From positions 62,001-126,000 of the forward strand of contig NZ_JAGRPM010000084.1 of assembly GCF_019449565.1 (NCBI RefSeq): 64,000 nucleotides of DNA, given 5' to 3'. This document shows positions 9,038-19,172 of the stretch, piece by piece (position 1 is the stretch's first letter; each line of letters opens with the position of its first letter). The translations under genes were made by a program, and so were the position numbers. The notes beneath the pieces are model-generated. The model was not told where the DNA came from and made no database searches. It saw only the letters and a program-made list of their open reading frames with translations. The DNA is from Rhodoblastus sp. (lineage in GTDB: Bacteria > Pseudomonadota > Alphaproteobacteria > Rhizobiales > Beijerinckiaceae).

Positions 9038-9183
9038 GCGCAAACATCCTCTCGACGGGCGCGCTGTTTTGGCACGAAAGCGGCGATGCGCCAATTGCCT
9101 GCGCGCAAAGGACTGCTTGTTCCGCTTGCGCGGAGGCCGCGCCTGCAAGCAAGATGGCGGCAAGGCCGCGCGGGGGAGGGGAC

Positions 9184-10398
9184 ATGACCGAGGAGAAACC
9201 GGGCCGCGCCAGTTCGCTCGCGATTCTTCTGCTGTGCCAGGTCCTCGCCATGGCGTGCTGGTTCGCCTCCAACGCCTCGATCGCGGCGATCAAGGCGCAG
9301 CAGCCGCTGAGCCCCTTTTTCGCCGCGCTGCTGACCTCCAGCGTGCAGGCCGGTTTCGTCGCCGGCGCCTTTGTCTCGGCGCTGCTGGCTCTGCCCGACC
9401 GGCTCGACAAGAGGCTGTTGTTTCGCCTTTCCGCCCTCGTAGCCGCGATCTGCACCGGCGCCGCCGCCTTGCTGCCGCCGGTCTCGCCAGTTGCGCCGGT
9501 CTTGCGCTTCGTCACCGGCGTGAGCCTCGCCGGGGTCTATCCGGTCGGCATGGCCATGGCCGCGACCTGGGCGCGAGGCGATCTCGGCCTGCTGATCGGC
9601 CTGCTCGTTGGCGCGTTGACTTTGGGCTCGGCTTCGCCGCATCTCGCCGCCGCCTTGGGCGGGCTGGACTGGCGGGCGCCGATCCTGTTCGCCAGTGCGG
9701 GCGCGCTGCTTGCCGCCTCGCTCGCGGGCTTCATCGGCCTCGGCCCCAATGTGGCGCGCGCGCCGGAATTCCATTGGTCGAACGTGCTGCTGGGTTGGCG
9801 TTCGGTTCCCCTGCGCCTCTCCAATTTCGGCTATTTCGGCCATCAATGGGAGCTTTATGCGATGTGGGCCTGGATCGGCGCCTTTGTCGCGGCGAGCTTC
9901 CGCGCCCGCTATGGCGACGCGCCGCCGCTGCATCCCGCCCTCGCGACCTTTTTCATCGTCGCCTCCGGCGCGCTCGGCGCGCTGCTCGGCGGCTTTTTCG
10001 CGGACCGTCTTGGCCGCACTTTGGTCACGAGCGTCGCCATGGCGGTGTCAGGACTTTGCTCGATCCTGATTGGTTTCGCATTCGGCGGCTCCGCGACGGC
10101 GGTGCTGGCGATCGGCATTGTCTGGGGCGTCAGCGTGATCGCGGATTCGGCTCAGTTCTCGGCCTCGACCGTGGAATTATGCGAGCCAAGCTTGCGCGGC
10201 GCAATGCTGACGGCGCAGACCTGCATCGGCTTCCTGCTGACCTTAGTCAGCATTCATTTGATGCCTTATGCGGTAGATTGGCTCGGCTGGCGCTACGCCT
10301 TCGCGATATTGGCGATTGGGCCCTTTCTGGGCGTCTGGGCCATGCTGACCTTGCGGGCGCGGCCGGAGGCCGAGGCCATGGCGGGCGGAAAAAGATAG
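9184..10398 (+). CDS. Major facilitator superfamily transporter
   Basis: 404 aa, about 12 hydrophobic segments, with the intracellular loop motif GGFFADRLGRTLVTS between TM8 and TM9 typical of MFS symporters/antiporters. ATG 9184 follows GGGAGGGG; the frame extends slightly upstream without a better start. It is divergent from the ABC exporter. Substrate unknown. Confidence 0.82.
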   Translation: MTEEKPGRASSLAILLLCQVLAMACWFASNASIAAIKAQQPLSPFFAALLTSSVQAGFVAGAFVSALLALPDRLDKRLLFRLSALVAAICTGAAALLPPVSPVAPVLRFVTGVSLAGVYPVGMAMAATWARGDLGLLIGLLVGALTLGSASPHLAAALGGLDWRAPILFASAGALLAASLAGFIGLGPNVARAPEFHWSNVLLGWRSVPLRLSNFGYFGHQWELYAMWAWIGAFVAASFRARYGDAPPLHPALATFFIVASGALGALLGGFFADRLGRTLVTSVAMAVSGLCSILIGFAFGGSATAVLAIGIVWGVSVIADSAQFSASTVELCEPSLRGAMLTAQTCIGFLLTLVSIHLMPYAVDWLGWRYAFAILAIGPFLGVWAMLTLRARPEAEAMAGGKR

Positions 10399-10400
10399 AG

Positions 10401-11567
10401 CTACTTTCCGTCGTAGAAAATCCGATAGAGCGCCCCTTCCTGATCGTCGGAGACGATCAGCGAGCCGTCCGGCAATTCGGCGAGTGCGACCGGGCGGCCG
10501 GAATAGCCGCCGTCGCCCCGGTTCCAGCCTTCTGCGAAGGGGATCGCCGCGCCCGGCTTGCCGTCGCGGAAGGCGACGAACATCACCCGCGCGCCGATGG
10601 GGACGCTCCGGTTCCACGATCCATGCTGGGCGATGAAAATTCCCCGCCATTGCTCGGGAAAACCGGCGCCGCGCGAAAAAATCATGCCGAGATCGGCGGC
10701 GTGGGCGTTGAGTTCAAGCTCGGGAAAGACGATTCCGTCGGGAGGCGTCTCGTTGGCGTAAAGCTTTGTGCGGACATGGCCGCCGCCGAACCACGGAAAG
10801 CCAAAATTCAGTCCCGCGCGAGGCGCCTTGTTCAATTCCTCGGGCGGGATGTCATCGCCCATGCCGTCGACCTGATTGTCGGTGAACCACAGCACGCCGG
10901 TCCCCGGCTCGAAATCCATGCCGACGCTGTTGCGGATTCCGCTGGCGAAAATCTCCTTGTTCGCGCCGTCGCGGTCCATCCGCAGGATGCCGCCCATGCC
11001 CCATTGCGCATAGAGCGGCTGCCGGTCCTTGGGCGGCACATTATCCGGCTGGCCAACCGCGACATAAAGCTTGCCGTCCGGGCCGACGCGGCAAACCCGC
11101 ATGCCGTGAGCCTGTTTCTTTTCCGCAACGGGGATCAAGGCGCCCGGCGCGACGATTTGTTGCGGATGGTCTTCGTCCCAGCCGCCGCCCGCGCGCGGCG
11201 CAAATCGTAGAATGCGATCGAAGGTCGTGAGGAACAGGGTTCCGTCGGGTGCGAAACAAGGGCCGTTGGGCAGGATGAAGCTTTGTCCGGGCGCGAAGGC
11301 CGCGACCTTTTCCGCCTTGTTTGGCCCCAGCGCGACCTTATAGACCGTGGTTCCGGAACTGCCGACGATCAGCGTCGCGCCATCCGGCGAGAGGGCCAGG
11401 CTGCGGGCGTTGGGCGCCAGGGCGTAAAGCGCGATGTGGAAGCCCGGCGGAAGCTGGATCCTGGCGAGAACCGCGCGCAATTCGTCGGCGTGGTCGGCGC
11501 GCGCCGGCGCCGTCAGCGAAACGAGTGTCGCGACCAGAACCAAAGCAAGCCGAACCAAGCGCCGCAT
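10401..11567 (-). CDS. PQQ-dependent sugar (sorbosone/glucose-type) dehydrogenase
   Basis: 388 aa with a signal peptide (MRRLVRLALVLVATLVSLTAPARA). The beta-propeller body carries LPPGFHIALYA, GMDFEPGTGVLWFTDNQVDGMGDD and AQHGSWNRS, the signatures of the soluble glucose/sorbosone dehydrogenase family, which oxidises sugars in the periplasm with PQQ. ATG 11567 was chosen because it opens the signal peptide; the frame runs on to 11645. A PQQ role fits the other PQQ enzymes in the window, but members of this fold also include non-PQQ proteins. Confidence 0.78.
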   Translation of the reverse strand: MRRLVRLALVLVATLVSLTAPARADHADELRAVLARIQLPPGFHIALYALAPNARSLALSPDGATLIVGSSGTTVYKVALGPNKAEKVAAFAPGQSFILPNGPCFAPDGTLFLTTFDRILRFAPRAGGGWDEDHPQQIVAPGALIPVAEKKQAHGMRVCRVGPDGKLYVAVGQPDNVPPKDRQPLYAQWGMGGILRMDRDGANKEIFASGIRNSVGMDFEPGTGVLWFTDNQVDGMGDDIPPEELNKAPRAGLNFGFPWFGGGHVRTKLYANETPPDGIVFPELELNAHAADLGMIFSRGAGFPEQWRGIFIAQHGSWNRSVPIGARVMFVAFRDGKPGAAIPFAEGWNRGDGGYSGRPVALAELPDGSLIVSDDQEGALYRIFYDGK

Positions 11568-11648
11568 CGCCCCGACCTCGCTGGAAAACGCCGCCCACGT
11601 TAAACTGGGGAGCGGCGCCCCATTTGTCGATGTCTTTCGAAGCAAGCC

Positions 11649-13856
11649 TCAGACCGAATCGCCGTACCGGGCAAGATCGCGCGGCGCAGACTCCGCCAAA
11701 GCGTCGCCGCGACCCGAAAGACTCGGATTGGTCATGAAGTAATTCTGCGCGTTGAACGGCTCTTCCTTCGGCTCCAGCGTCACGCGGCGGCTGGTTCCGT
11801 CGTCGAGAATGTCCCAGCTCTGCTCGTTGTCGAGCAGATTGGCGAGCATGACCTGGTTCAGCACCTGCTCATGCATGGTCGGGTTTTCGATGGGGAAAAG
11901 TGTTTCCACGCGGCGGTCGAGATTGCGCGGCATCAGGTCCGCCGAGGAGATGTAGAGCGCCGCGTCAGCATGGGGCAACTGGCGGCCGCGTCCGAAAGCG
12001 TAAATGCGCGAATGTTCGAGGTAGCGCCCGATGATCGACTTCACCCTGATGTTTTCGGACAGGCCGGGAACGCCGGGGCGCAGGCAGCAGATACCGCGCA
12101 CGACCAGTTCGATCTGCACGCCCGCCTGGCTGGCGGCGTAAAGCGCGTCGATGATTTCGGGGTCCGCCAGCGAATTGCACTTGCCCCAGAAGGCCGCGGG
12201 CTCGCCGCGCGCGGCATGGGCGATTTCCTGTTCGAGATGGTCGAGCAGGCGGCGCTTGATCCCGCCCGGCGAGATCGCCATGCGCTCCAGCGGGGCGAGC
12301 GCGCCATTGCCGGTGATGAAATTGAAGATTTTGGCGACGTCGCGGCCAATCGCGGGATCGTCGGTGAAGGCCGAAAGGTCGGTATAGATGCGCGCCGTGA
12401 TCGGGTGATAATTTCCGGTGCCGATATGGCAGAAGGTGACGATTTCGCCTGCTTCCTCGCGCGCGACCATCGACAGCTTGGCGTGGGTCTTCAGCTCGGA
12501 AAAGCCATAGACGACCTGGACGCCCGCGCGTTCCAGCGACCGCGCCCAGCGGATATTGGCCTCTTCGTCAAAGCGCGCCTTCAACTCGACCAAGGCGGTG
12601 ACGGCCTTGCCAGCGCCCGCCGCCTCGATCAGCGCGGCGACGATCGGGCTGTTCGAGGAGGTGCGGTAGAGCGTCTGCTTGATCGACACGACATGCGGGT
12701 CGCGCGCCGCCTGCTGCAGCATTTGCAGCACGACATCGAAGGTCTCGTAAGGGTGGTGGACGATGAAATCCTTTCTGCGGATCGCGGCGAAGCAATCGCC
12801 CTCGAATTCGCGCACGCGTTCGGGATAGCGCGCCGAAAAGGGCGCGAATTTGAGTTCGGGGCGCTCGGCGCCGACGACTTGCGACAGCGTGGCGAGCGCC
12901 AGCTGGTCTTCGCACACGAGATCGCCGAGCGAGGACAGTTTCAACTGGGCGGCGATAAATTCACGCATGTCCGGCGGCGTTTCCGGGCTGAATTCGACCC
13001 GGATGGCGTTGCCGCGCCTGCGCTCGCGGAGCGCCGCCTCGAAAGTCTGGACCAGATCGTCGGCGTTTTCGGCGTCATCGTCGAATTCGATATCGAGATC
13101 GCGCACGACGCGGAACAGGCCGGTCGAGGCGAAATCGCATTCCGGGAATAGTTTGTCGGCGAAGGCTGCGACCACATCCTCTAGCGTGGCGAAGCGGGTC
13201 GCGACGCCCTTTGCAGGCGCGAGCGGGATGAATCGCTGGAGCTTGCCCGGCAGGCGGATCAGGCCGCGAAAGGCGCGGTCGTGGTCGTGGCGGCGGATGT
13301 CGAGCACCACCGACATTTCCAGATTCGGAATGAAGGGGAAAGGATGGGTCGGGTCGATGGCGATCGGCGTGACGGCCAGGAAGACGTGATTGACGAAATG
13401 ACTTTCGAGCGCGGCGCGATCGGCCTCGCTCCAATCGTCGCGCGGGACGACCGCGACGCCCTCGTCCGCCAGAAGAAGGCGCAGTTCGCGCCAGATCGCC
13501 GCCTGATCGGCGGTCATGTTCCCCACCTGGCGGCGGATCTCGGCCAGCAAATGGTGCGGCGTCAGTCCGTCGAGGGTCGTCGCGGCGACCCCCGCCTCGA
13601 TCTGCTCGATGACGCCCGAGACGCGCACCATGAAGAATTCGTCGAGATTATTGGCCGAGATCGACAGGAAGCGCAGGCGTTCGAGCAGCGGGTGGCGCTC
13701 GTTCATGCTTTCTTCGACCACTCGGCGGTTGAAGGCCAGCCAGGACAATTCGCGATTGACGAAACGGGCGGGCGACTCCCGCAGATCCAGCCCCTGCGCG
13801 TCGCCGTGCGTCGCCGCATCGTGAGCCTGCTGGGGAATGCGCGCCAATTCGTCCAT
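11649..13856 (-). CDS. ppk1: Polyphosphate kinase 1
   Basis: 735 aa, the usual length. Makes and degrades inorganic polyphosphate from ATP. The N-terminal FVNRELSWLAFNRRVVEE block, the SIKQTLYRTSSNSPI phosphate-binding segment, and the two catalytic-region histidines in KTHAKLSM and HIGTGNYHP are present. ATG 13856 follows a GAGGACT site; the frame is open to 13931. It is separated from the sugar dehydrogenase by about 80 bp. Confidence 0.94.
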   Translation of the reverse strand: MDELARIPQQAHDAATHGDAQGLDLRESPARFVNRELSWLAFNRRVVEESMNERHPLLERLRFLSISANNLDEFFMVRVSGVIEQIEAGVAATTLDGLTPHHLLAEIRRQVGNMTADQAAIWRELRLLLADEGVAVVPRDDWSEADRAALESHFVNHVFLAVTPIAIDPTHPFPFIPNLEMSVVLDIRRHDHDRAFRGLIRLPGKLQRFIPLAPAKGVATRFATLEDVVAAFADKLFPECDFASTGLFRVVRDLDIEFDDDAENADDLVQTFEAALRERRRGNAIRVEFSPETPPDMREFIAAQLKLSSLGDLVCEDQLALATLSQVVGAERPELKFAPFSARYPERVREFEGDCFAAIRRKDFIVHHPYETFDVVLQMLQQAARDPHVVSIKQTLYRTSSNSPIVAALIEAAGAGKAVTALVELKARFDEEANIRWARSLERAGVQVVYGFSELKTHAKLSMVAREEAGEIVTFCHIGTGNYHPITARIYTDLSAFTDDPAIGRDVAKIFNFITGNGALAPLERMAISPGGIKRRLLDHLEQEIAHAARGEPAAFWGKCNSLADPEIIDALYAASQAGVQIELVVRGICCLRPGVPGLSENIRVKSIIGRYLEHSRIYAFGRGRQLPHADAALYISSADLMPRNLDRRVETLFPIENPTMHEQVLNQVMLANLLDNEQSWDILDDGTSRRVTLEPKEEPFNAQNYFMTNPSLSGRGDALAESAPRDLARYGDSV

Positions 13857-14011
13857 GAAGTCCTCGCCGGTCCTGACGCCGCGGCCAAAGGCCAGCGCCG
13901 TGGACGGGCGCCGGACCTGGCGGCGCGCCACTCCATCATTTCCTTGTTACAGCGGTGCGACAGCGGCCGTCCAGCCGAGAGGCCGAACGGCCGCCCTGTT
14001 CAACGGGCGTG

Positions 14012-14845
14012 TCAAAGCCGGGCGGCGTGCCAGGCGATATGATCGGCCATGAAGGTCGAGATGAAATAATAGGAATGGTCATAGCCCTCGCGCATGTGGA
14101 GGGTCAGCGGGATTCCCGCCTTGGCGCAGGCTTCTTCCAGCAGCCAGGGTTTCAGGCCGTCCTTCAGGAAATTGTCGGCGGCGCCCTGGTCGACCAGGAA
14201 TTCCTTGAAACGCGCGCCATCCGCGATCAGCAGGGTGGTGTCATAGGCGCGCCAGGCCTTTTCGTCGGCGCCGAGATATTTCTCCAGCGACGGCTTCGAC
14301 CAGCCGCTGGTCGAGGGCTGGGCGATGGTAGCGAAGGCGGAGCAGCTCTTGAACCGCTCGGGATGTTTCAGCGCGATGGTGAAGGCGCCGTGGCCGCCCA
14401 TCGAATGGCCGAAAATGCCCTGCCGGGTCATGTCGGCGGGGAAATTGGCGGCGATCAGCTCCGGCAATTCCTCGGTGACATAGGAATACATCCGGTAGTT
14501 CTTGGCATAGGGCTCCTGCGTCGCGTCCACGTAAAAGCCGGCGCCCGAACCGAACTGCCAATTGTCGGGCTCATCCGGCACGTCGGCGCCGCGCGGAGAC
14601 GTGTCGGGAGCGACGATGATGACGCCATGTTTGGCGGCGGCGGCGCGGAATTCGCCCTTCTCTGTAACATTGGCGTGGGAGCAGGTCAGGCCGGACAAAT
14701 ACCAGAGCACGGGAACGGGACCGCGTTCGGCTTGCGGCGGCGTAAACACAGAAAAGGTCATCGCGCATTTGGTTTCACGCGATTCATGGCGATAGACGCC
14801 CTGCACGCCTCCGTGGGATTTGTTGGTCGAAACGGTCTCCATCAT
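14012..14845 (-). CDS. fghA: S-formylglutathione hydrolase
   Basis: 277 aa, esterase D family. It hydrolyses S-formylglutathione to formate and glutathione, the last step of glutathione-dependent formaldehyde oxidation. The nucleophile Ser148 lies in GHSMGGHG and the catalytic His in YDHSYYF near the C-terminus; the oxyanion-region LSGLTC is also conserved. Lies 116 bp downstream of gfa on the same strand, consistent with co-expression. Confidence 0.94.
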   Translation of the reverse strand: MMETVSTNKSHGGVQGVYRHESRETKCAMTFSVFTPPQAERGPVPVLWYLSGLTCSHANVTEKGEFRAAAAKHGVIIVAPDTSPRGADVPDEPDNWQFGSGAGFYVDATQEPYAKNYRMYSYVTEELPELIAANFPADMTRQGIFGHSMGGHGAFTIALKHPERFKSCSAFATIAQPSTSGWSKPSLEKYLGADEKAWRAYDTTLLIADGARFKEFLVDQGAADNFLKDGLKPWLLEEACAKAGIPLTLHMREGYDHSYYFISTFMADHIAWHAARL

Positions 14846-14961
14846 CGAACTCCAGGATCATCAAACCAAGCGGAAAAGGCTTGTGGAAAAGGGAATGCGC
14901 CGGGGAGCCCCTCAGGGCCCTCCGACGCTCGGTCGATCGCCACATTAGCGGCGCGTTGTGA

Positions 14962-15537
14962 TCAGGCCGCCGCCAGTTTGCCCGAGGCCTTCGCGACATG
15001 GGTCGCGATCGCGTCCATCAGCGGCGGGGACAAGGCGTCATAGGGCTGCAGGCCCAATTCCGTCAGCCGCGAACGTACTTCGCCCATACGGGACGGCGGG
15101 AAGCCGGATTCGATGATCGAGGACACAAAAGCGGCGAATTCCGGCGCCGCCCAGCCGTCTTCCGACGACAATTCGGTATGGACGAAATCGAGACCATAAA
15201 ACGGGTGGGCCTTGTTTTCGATGCGGCCAAACATGTGCACGCCGCATTCCTTGCAGGCATAGCGCTGAATCGTCGCATTGGGATCGACGATGCGCAGCTT
15301 TTCGGAATGGGCGCTCACGGAGACGTTGTCGCGCGGAACGACGGCGACCACCGAGAAATTGGCGCCGGCCGGCTTCCAGCATTTGGTGCAGCCGCAGGCG
15401 TGGTTATGGGCGACATTGCCCTTGATCGTGACCTTGACGGGGTCGTGGGCGCATTTGCAGCTCAGCGTGCCGCCGGCGAAATCGGCGCGACCGGGCCTGA
15501 CGCCGTTGTCGACTGAGGGGTGGATACTGACAGACAT
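14962..15537 (-). CDS. gfa: Glutathione-dependent formaldehyde-activating enzyme (Gfa)
   Basis: 191 aa. Accelerates formation of S-hydroxymethylglutathione from formaldehyde and glutathione. The zinc-binding cysteine sets CKC, CGCTKCW and CKECG of the GFA fold are all present. The product feeds the class III alcohol dehydrogenase at 27.8 kb; the hydrolase follows directly. Gfa is typical of alphaproteobacterial methylotrophs and denitrifiers. Confidence 0.92.
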   Translation of the reverse strand: MSVSIHPSVDNGVRPGRADFAGGTLSCKCAHDPVKVTIKGNVAHNHACGCTKCWKPAGANFSVVAVVPRDNVSVSAHSEKLRIVDPNATIQRYACKECGVHMFGRIENKAHPFYGLDFVHTELSSEDGWAAPEFAAFVSSIIESGFPPSRMGEVRSRLTELGLQPYDALSPPLMDAIATHVAKASGKLAAA

Positions 15538-15631
15538 GGCTTCCTCCTCGGGTTTTTGCGAAGCCTCGGAACAACCCGACTATCCGAGGCGCAAGCGGCC
15601 CGCGCGAATGCGCAGGCCGGATAGCAGGGAT

Positions 15632-16120
15632 TCAATTCGGCAACGGGGCGGCGGATATTTCCTCGCCCAGGAAATTCGCGGCGCGGCGCCAGGATTCGTC
15701 GCTGTCGCCGCGAAAGGTCGATTGCCAGCAGGAAAGCCGCCGGCCGTCGGCGGCGTCGAACAGGCCGAGCCAGACATTGGAGGCCGTCGCGCCGAGGGTC
15801 TGGATGGCGCCGGCGAGAACATAGGTCGCGCCAAGATCGCGCGCCCGCTGCAGCACGCAGGCGGTGTCGCTTTCGATGAAATCCGCCAGGATCGGATCGG
15901 GCGAAATGGTGCGGTACACGCCCTTCTGGTCGATGGCGACGCGAAGTTCGCGCAGCATCAGCTCGAGATGGGCCGTATGCGCGAGAGCCTGATCGGCCGC
16001 GCCATCGTCGGCGAAAGCAAAAGGCATCACAAGCACCGGAGTCGGAGCCGCCCTGGCGGAAACGCCGAAAGCAGCAAGCATCACGGGCAAGCCCATGGCG
16101 GCCAGCCATAGAGTGCTCAT
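15632..16120 (-). CDS. Secreted DUF2380-like protein of the methanol-oxidation region
   Basis: 162 aa with a signal peptide ending near ARA-AP. The mature protein has LVMPFAFADDG near its start and GATYVLAGAIQTLG in the middle, the pattern of DUF2380-type proteins (a TolB-N-like fold) that recur beside PQQ-dependent alcohol-oxidation genes. It is divergent from the ABC-type binding protein gene. Function unknown; the family label is from memory. Confidence 0.65.
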   Translation of the reverse strand: MSTLWLAAMGLPVMLAAFGVSARAAPTPVLVMPFAFADDGAADQALAHTAHLELMLRELRVAIDQKGVYRTISPDPILADFIESDTACVLQRARDLGATYVLAGAIQTLGATASNVWLGLFDAADGRRLSCWQSTFRGDSDESWRRAANFLGEEISAAPLPN

Positions 16121-16286
16121 CTAAAACTCCAAGTAATAATGGCCATATTTCCGGAAGACTTGGCGCGAGTAAGCGGTAAGTCTCGCGCTAAAACTATCAT
16201 GTGACGATTATGGCATAAGGCCTGAAGTCGCGCATTGACCTCTGTCTTAAAAATCGCTTATGATTTTCACATTGACGTCTTAGCAA

Positions 16287-17531
16287 ATGTCCAAGAATAA
16301 TCTTCACATGGGAAGTAGTTTTCAGCTTTTTGCTGCTTTGCGGCGCCGTCCAGTTCTCTGGGCGGCATTTTGCGCTTTCTGCCTTTGCGCAGTCGCGATG
16401 GAAGAGGCGCGGGCGCAGGAAAAACTCAAGATCGACATCGGCTATATTGCATATGCGAAACCGCCGCCGCCGCTCTACGATCCCGAGGCCGTCCCGCGCG
16501 ACGAAGGGGTGAAGGGCGCGGCGCTCGCGATCTCGGAGAACAACACGACCGGCGCCTTCACCGGGCAGAGCTTTGAGTTGACCGATGCGCTGGTCGCGCC
16601 GGGGGAATCGCCGGTAGAGGCGGCGCGCAAGCTGGCCGACAAGGGCCTGCGCCTGTTCATCGCGGACCTTCCGGCCGCGGAATTGCTCCAACTGGCCGAC
16701 GCCCTGCGGCCCTCGGGCGCGCTGGTGTTCAACGCTTCCGCCCCGGACGACCGGCTGCGCGGTCCCGATTGCCGCGCCAATCTGTTCCATATAGCGCCGA
16801 GCCGCGCCATGCTGACCGACGGTCTGGCGCAATTTCTGCTCGTGCGGCGCTGGCCGCGCACGCTGCTGGTGGTCGGCCCGGGCGAGGCCGACGCCGCCTA
16901 TGCGGCGGCTTTTCGCGCTTCGGCGCGGAAGTTCGGCCTCAAGATCGTCGCCGAGAAGCCTTGGACCTATGGCCCGCTGGCCCGGGCGCGCGGCGATAAC
17001 ATCACCGAGGCCGAGGCCCTGAATTTCGCGCGCGGCGGCGATTATGACGTCATCGTCGTCGCCGACGAGGCCGCCGACTTCGGCGATTTCATCCTCTATC
17101 GCACCGCCGATCCGAAGCTGGTCATGGGCACGCAGGGGCTGGTCACGACCTCGTGGAGCCCGGTCCATATCGCCTGGGGCGCCGAACAATTGCAGAGCCG
17201 TTTCCAGCGCTTTGCCGGCCGCGTCATGCGCCCGGTCGATTACCAGGCCTGGATGGCGGCGCGGGCGATCGGCGACGCCGCGCAAAACCAGAAGAGCGCC
17301 GATCCGGCGGGCGTTCGCGCCTTTCTCGACGGGCCGGATTTCAATCTGGCCAATTACAAGGGGTCGCCGGGGAGCTTCCGGCCCTGGGACCAGCAATTGC
17401 GGCAGGTGTTGCTCTATGCCCAGCCGAAGTCCATCGTCGGCGTCGCGCCGCAGCCGGGGTTCCTGCACCAGCGTTCGGTCCTCGACACGCTCGGCGCGGA
17501 CCTGCCGGAAACGAGCTGTCATCTGAACTGA
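16287..17531 (+). CDS. PQQ-associated ABC transporter substrate-binding protein
   Basis: 414 aa; signal peptide with hydrophobic core LWAAFCAFCLCAVAM. Leu/Ile/Val-binding-protein-like fold in two lobes. The DIGYIAYAKPPPPLYDPEA opening and the ending QPGFLHQRSVLDTLG are typical of the substrate-binding family that accompanies PQQ-dependent alcohol dehydrogenases (TIGR03863 type). ATG 16287 is used; ATG 16308 is an alternative. Followed 24 bp later by the beta-propeller gene, so probably one operon. No ABC permease is adjacent. Confidence 0.82.
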   Translation: MSKNNLHMGSSFQLFAALRRRPVLWAAFCAFCLCAVAMEEARAQEKLKIDIGYIAYAKPPPPLYDPEAVPRDEGVKGAALAISENNTTGAFTGQSFELTDALVAPGESPVEAARKLADKGLRLFIADLPAAELLQLADALRPSGALVFNASAPDDRLRGPDCRANLFHIAPSRAMLTDGLAQFLLVRRWPRTLLVVGPGEADAAYAAAFRASARKFGLKIVAEKPWTYGPLARARGDNITEAEALNFARGGDYDVIVVADEAADFGDFILYRTADPKLVMGTQGLVTTSWSPVHIAWGAEQLQSRFQRFAGRVMRPVDYQAWMAARAIGDAAQNQKSADPAGVRAFLDGPDFNLANYKGSPGSFRPWDQQLRQVLLYAQPKSIVGVAPQPGFLHQRSVLDTLGADLPETSCHLN

Positions 17532-17555
17532 ACGCCGCGAGGCGGGGAGACTGGA

Positions 17556-18536
17556 ATGCGTGGATCTGGGATTTGGGGGGCGCTGGCGCTCTCGGGCCTG
17601 TGGGCCGTGTCGGCCCTGCCGGCGGGGGCCTATCAGATCTATGTGACCAATGAGAAGAGCAACAGTGTCAGTGTGATCGACAGCGAAAAGCTGACTGTGG
17701 TCAAGACCGTGAAGGTCGGGCGGCGTCCACGCGGCGTTCTCGTCAGTCCCGACGGCAAGAACCTCTATATCTGCGCCAGCGACGAGAATGGCGTCGAGGT
17801 CATCGACACCTCCACCATGAAGCTCCTGCGCACGCTGGATTCCGGCAAGGACCCGGAGCAGTTCACCATGAACCCCTCCGGCAATCCGCTCTATATCTCC
17901 AATGAGGACAATTCCGAGGTCACGGTGCTCGATGTCGAAAAGAACCAGATCGTCGCCCGCGTTCCAGTGGGGGTCGAGCCTGAGGGCATGGCGCTGAGCC
18001 CGGACGGAAACGTGCTGGTCAATACCTCGGAAACGACCAGCATGGCCCATTTCATCGACGCCCATACCTTCAAGCTGATCGACAGCGTGCTGGTCGACAA
18101 GCGTCCGAGGGTGGCGGTCTTCAGCAAGGACGGCTCGCGGCTCTGGGTCAGCTCCGAGGTCGGCGGCGCCGTCGCCGTAATCGATCCGAAGACGCACAAG
18201 ATCATCAAGAAGATCAAGTTTGAAATCCCCGGCCTGACCCGCGAGGAAATTCAGCCGGTCGGCATTCGTCTGACCAGCGACGGAAAGACCGCCTTCGTCG
18301 CGCTGGGGCCGGCCAATCGCGTCGCGGTGGTGGACGCCGAGACCTTCGAGGTCCGGAAATTTCTGCTTGTCGGCCAGCGCGTCTGGCATCTGGCGCTGAC
18401 GCCGGATGAAAAGCTGCTGTTCACGACCAATGGCAATTCCAACGACGTCTCCGTGATCGACGTAGCCAGTCTCAAGGTGATCAAGAGCATTCCCGTCGGC
18501 CAGTCGCCGCTTGGAGTGGCCTCGTCGCCGAACTAA
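17556..18536 (+). CDS. PQQ-catabolism-associated YVTN beta-propeller protein
   Basis: 326 aa; signal peptide, then about seven repeats of the YVTN type (IYVTNEKSNSVSVID, LFTTNGNSNDVSVID at the ends), giving a seven-bladed propeller in the periplasm. This family (TIGR03866 type) is conserved beside PQQ-dependent methanol/ethanol oxidation genes, with no defined activity. Second gene of the run starting at 16287. Confidence 0.85.
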   Translation: MRGSGIWGALALSGLWAVSALPAGAYQIYVTNEKSNSVSVIDSEKLTVVKTVKVGRRPRGVLVSPDGKNLYICASDENGVEVIDTSTMKLLRTLDSGKDPEQFTMNPSGNPLYISNEDNSEVTVLDVEKNQIVARVPVGVEPEGMALSPDGNVLVNTSETTSMAHFIDAHTFKLIDSVLVDKRPRVAVFSKDGSRLWVSSEVGGAVAVIDPKTHKIIKKIKFEIPGLTREEIQPVGIRLTSDGKTAFVALGPANRVAVVDAETFEVRKFLLVGQRVWHLALTPDEKLLFTTNGNSNDVSVIDVASLKVIKSIPVGQSPLGVASSPN

Positions 18537-18560
18537 AATTGAAATTCCGGAGGAATTCGT

Positions 18561-19172
18561 ATGGTCCGCCTCGCATCTTTCGTCGCCTTCGCCTTGCTGC
18601 TGGGCGCAGCCGCCCCGGCGCTGGCGAAGCCGACGGACGATCCCGACTGGCCCTGCGCCCAGCGGCGCACCGGCGAGATCAGCGCCGCCGCCGTCTGGTC
18701 CGGGCCCGATCTCGCGTCGGCCGGCCGCTGGGACGATGACGCGGGAGCAGCGGCCTTGGCCCGCAAGCTCGCCTCCCGTCGCACGCAGATGACGGAGATG
18801 GACGGCCTTATCGATGAATTCGCGGCTAGCGCGGGCGCGGACAAATCCATGCGGCTGACCCGCGTGTTCGCCGGCGCCCTCGACGTCATCAACAGCGAGC
18901 GCAATCGCGTGATCGCGGGCGTCGTGCGCTATGCGCGGGGACAGCATCGCCTCGCGGAGAAAATTCGCGCCGAGGCCGACAAGATCAGCGATGAGCAGGA
19001 GTCGAAGGACGTTTCTTCGCCCTCGGCGCTCGATGACGCCTCGTCCAGCCTTAAATGGGACAAGAGAATCTTCGACGACCGTTCGCGCGCCTTGTCTTAT
19101 GTTTGCGAAACGCCCATCTTGCTGGAGCGCCGGGCGTTCGAAATCGCCCGAAAGATCCAGCAGCGTCTGTGA
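18561..19172 (+). CDS. Secreted hypothetical protein of the methanol-oxidation region
   Basis: 203 aa; signal peptide (cleavage near ALA-KP). The mature part starts DDPDWPCAQRR and is otherwise helical, ending with a second cysteine in YVCETPILLERRAFEIARKI, so a C-C pair is likely. Starts 24 bp after the beta-propeller gene behind a GGAGGA site (AAATTCCGGAGGAATTCG), so it is the third gene of that operon. I recognise it as a recurrent neighbour of methanol dehydrogenase genes but know no function. Confidence 0.7.
   Translation: MVRLASFVAFALLLGAAAPALAKPTDDPDWPCAQRRTGEISAAAVWSGPDLASAGRWDDDAGAAALARKLASRRTQMTEMDGLIDEFAASAGADKSMRLTRVFAGALDVINSERNRVIAGVVRYARGQHRLAEKIRAEADKISDEQESKDVSSPSALDDASSSLKWDKRIFDDRSRALSYVCETPILLERRAFEIARKIQQRL

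Noticed and set aside
9003..11210. 735-codon plus-strand open frame over the MFS and sugar dehydrogenase genes
   Set aside because: Crosses two genes on different strands; no domain or RBS.
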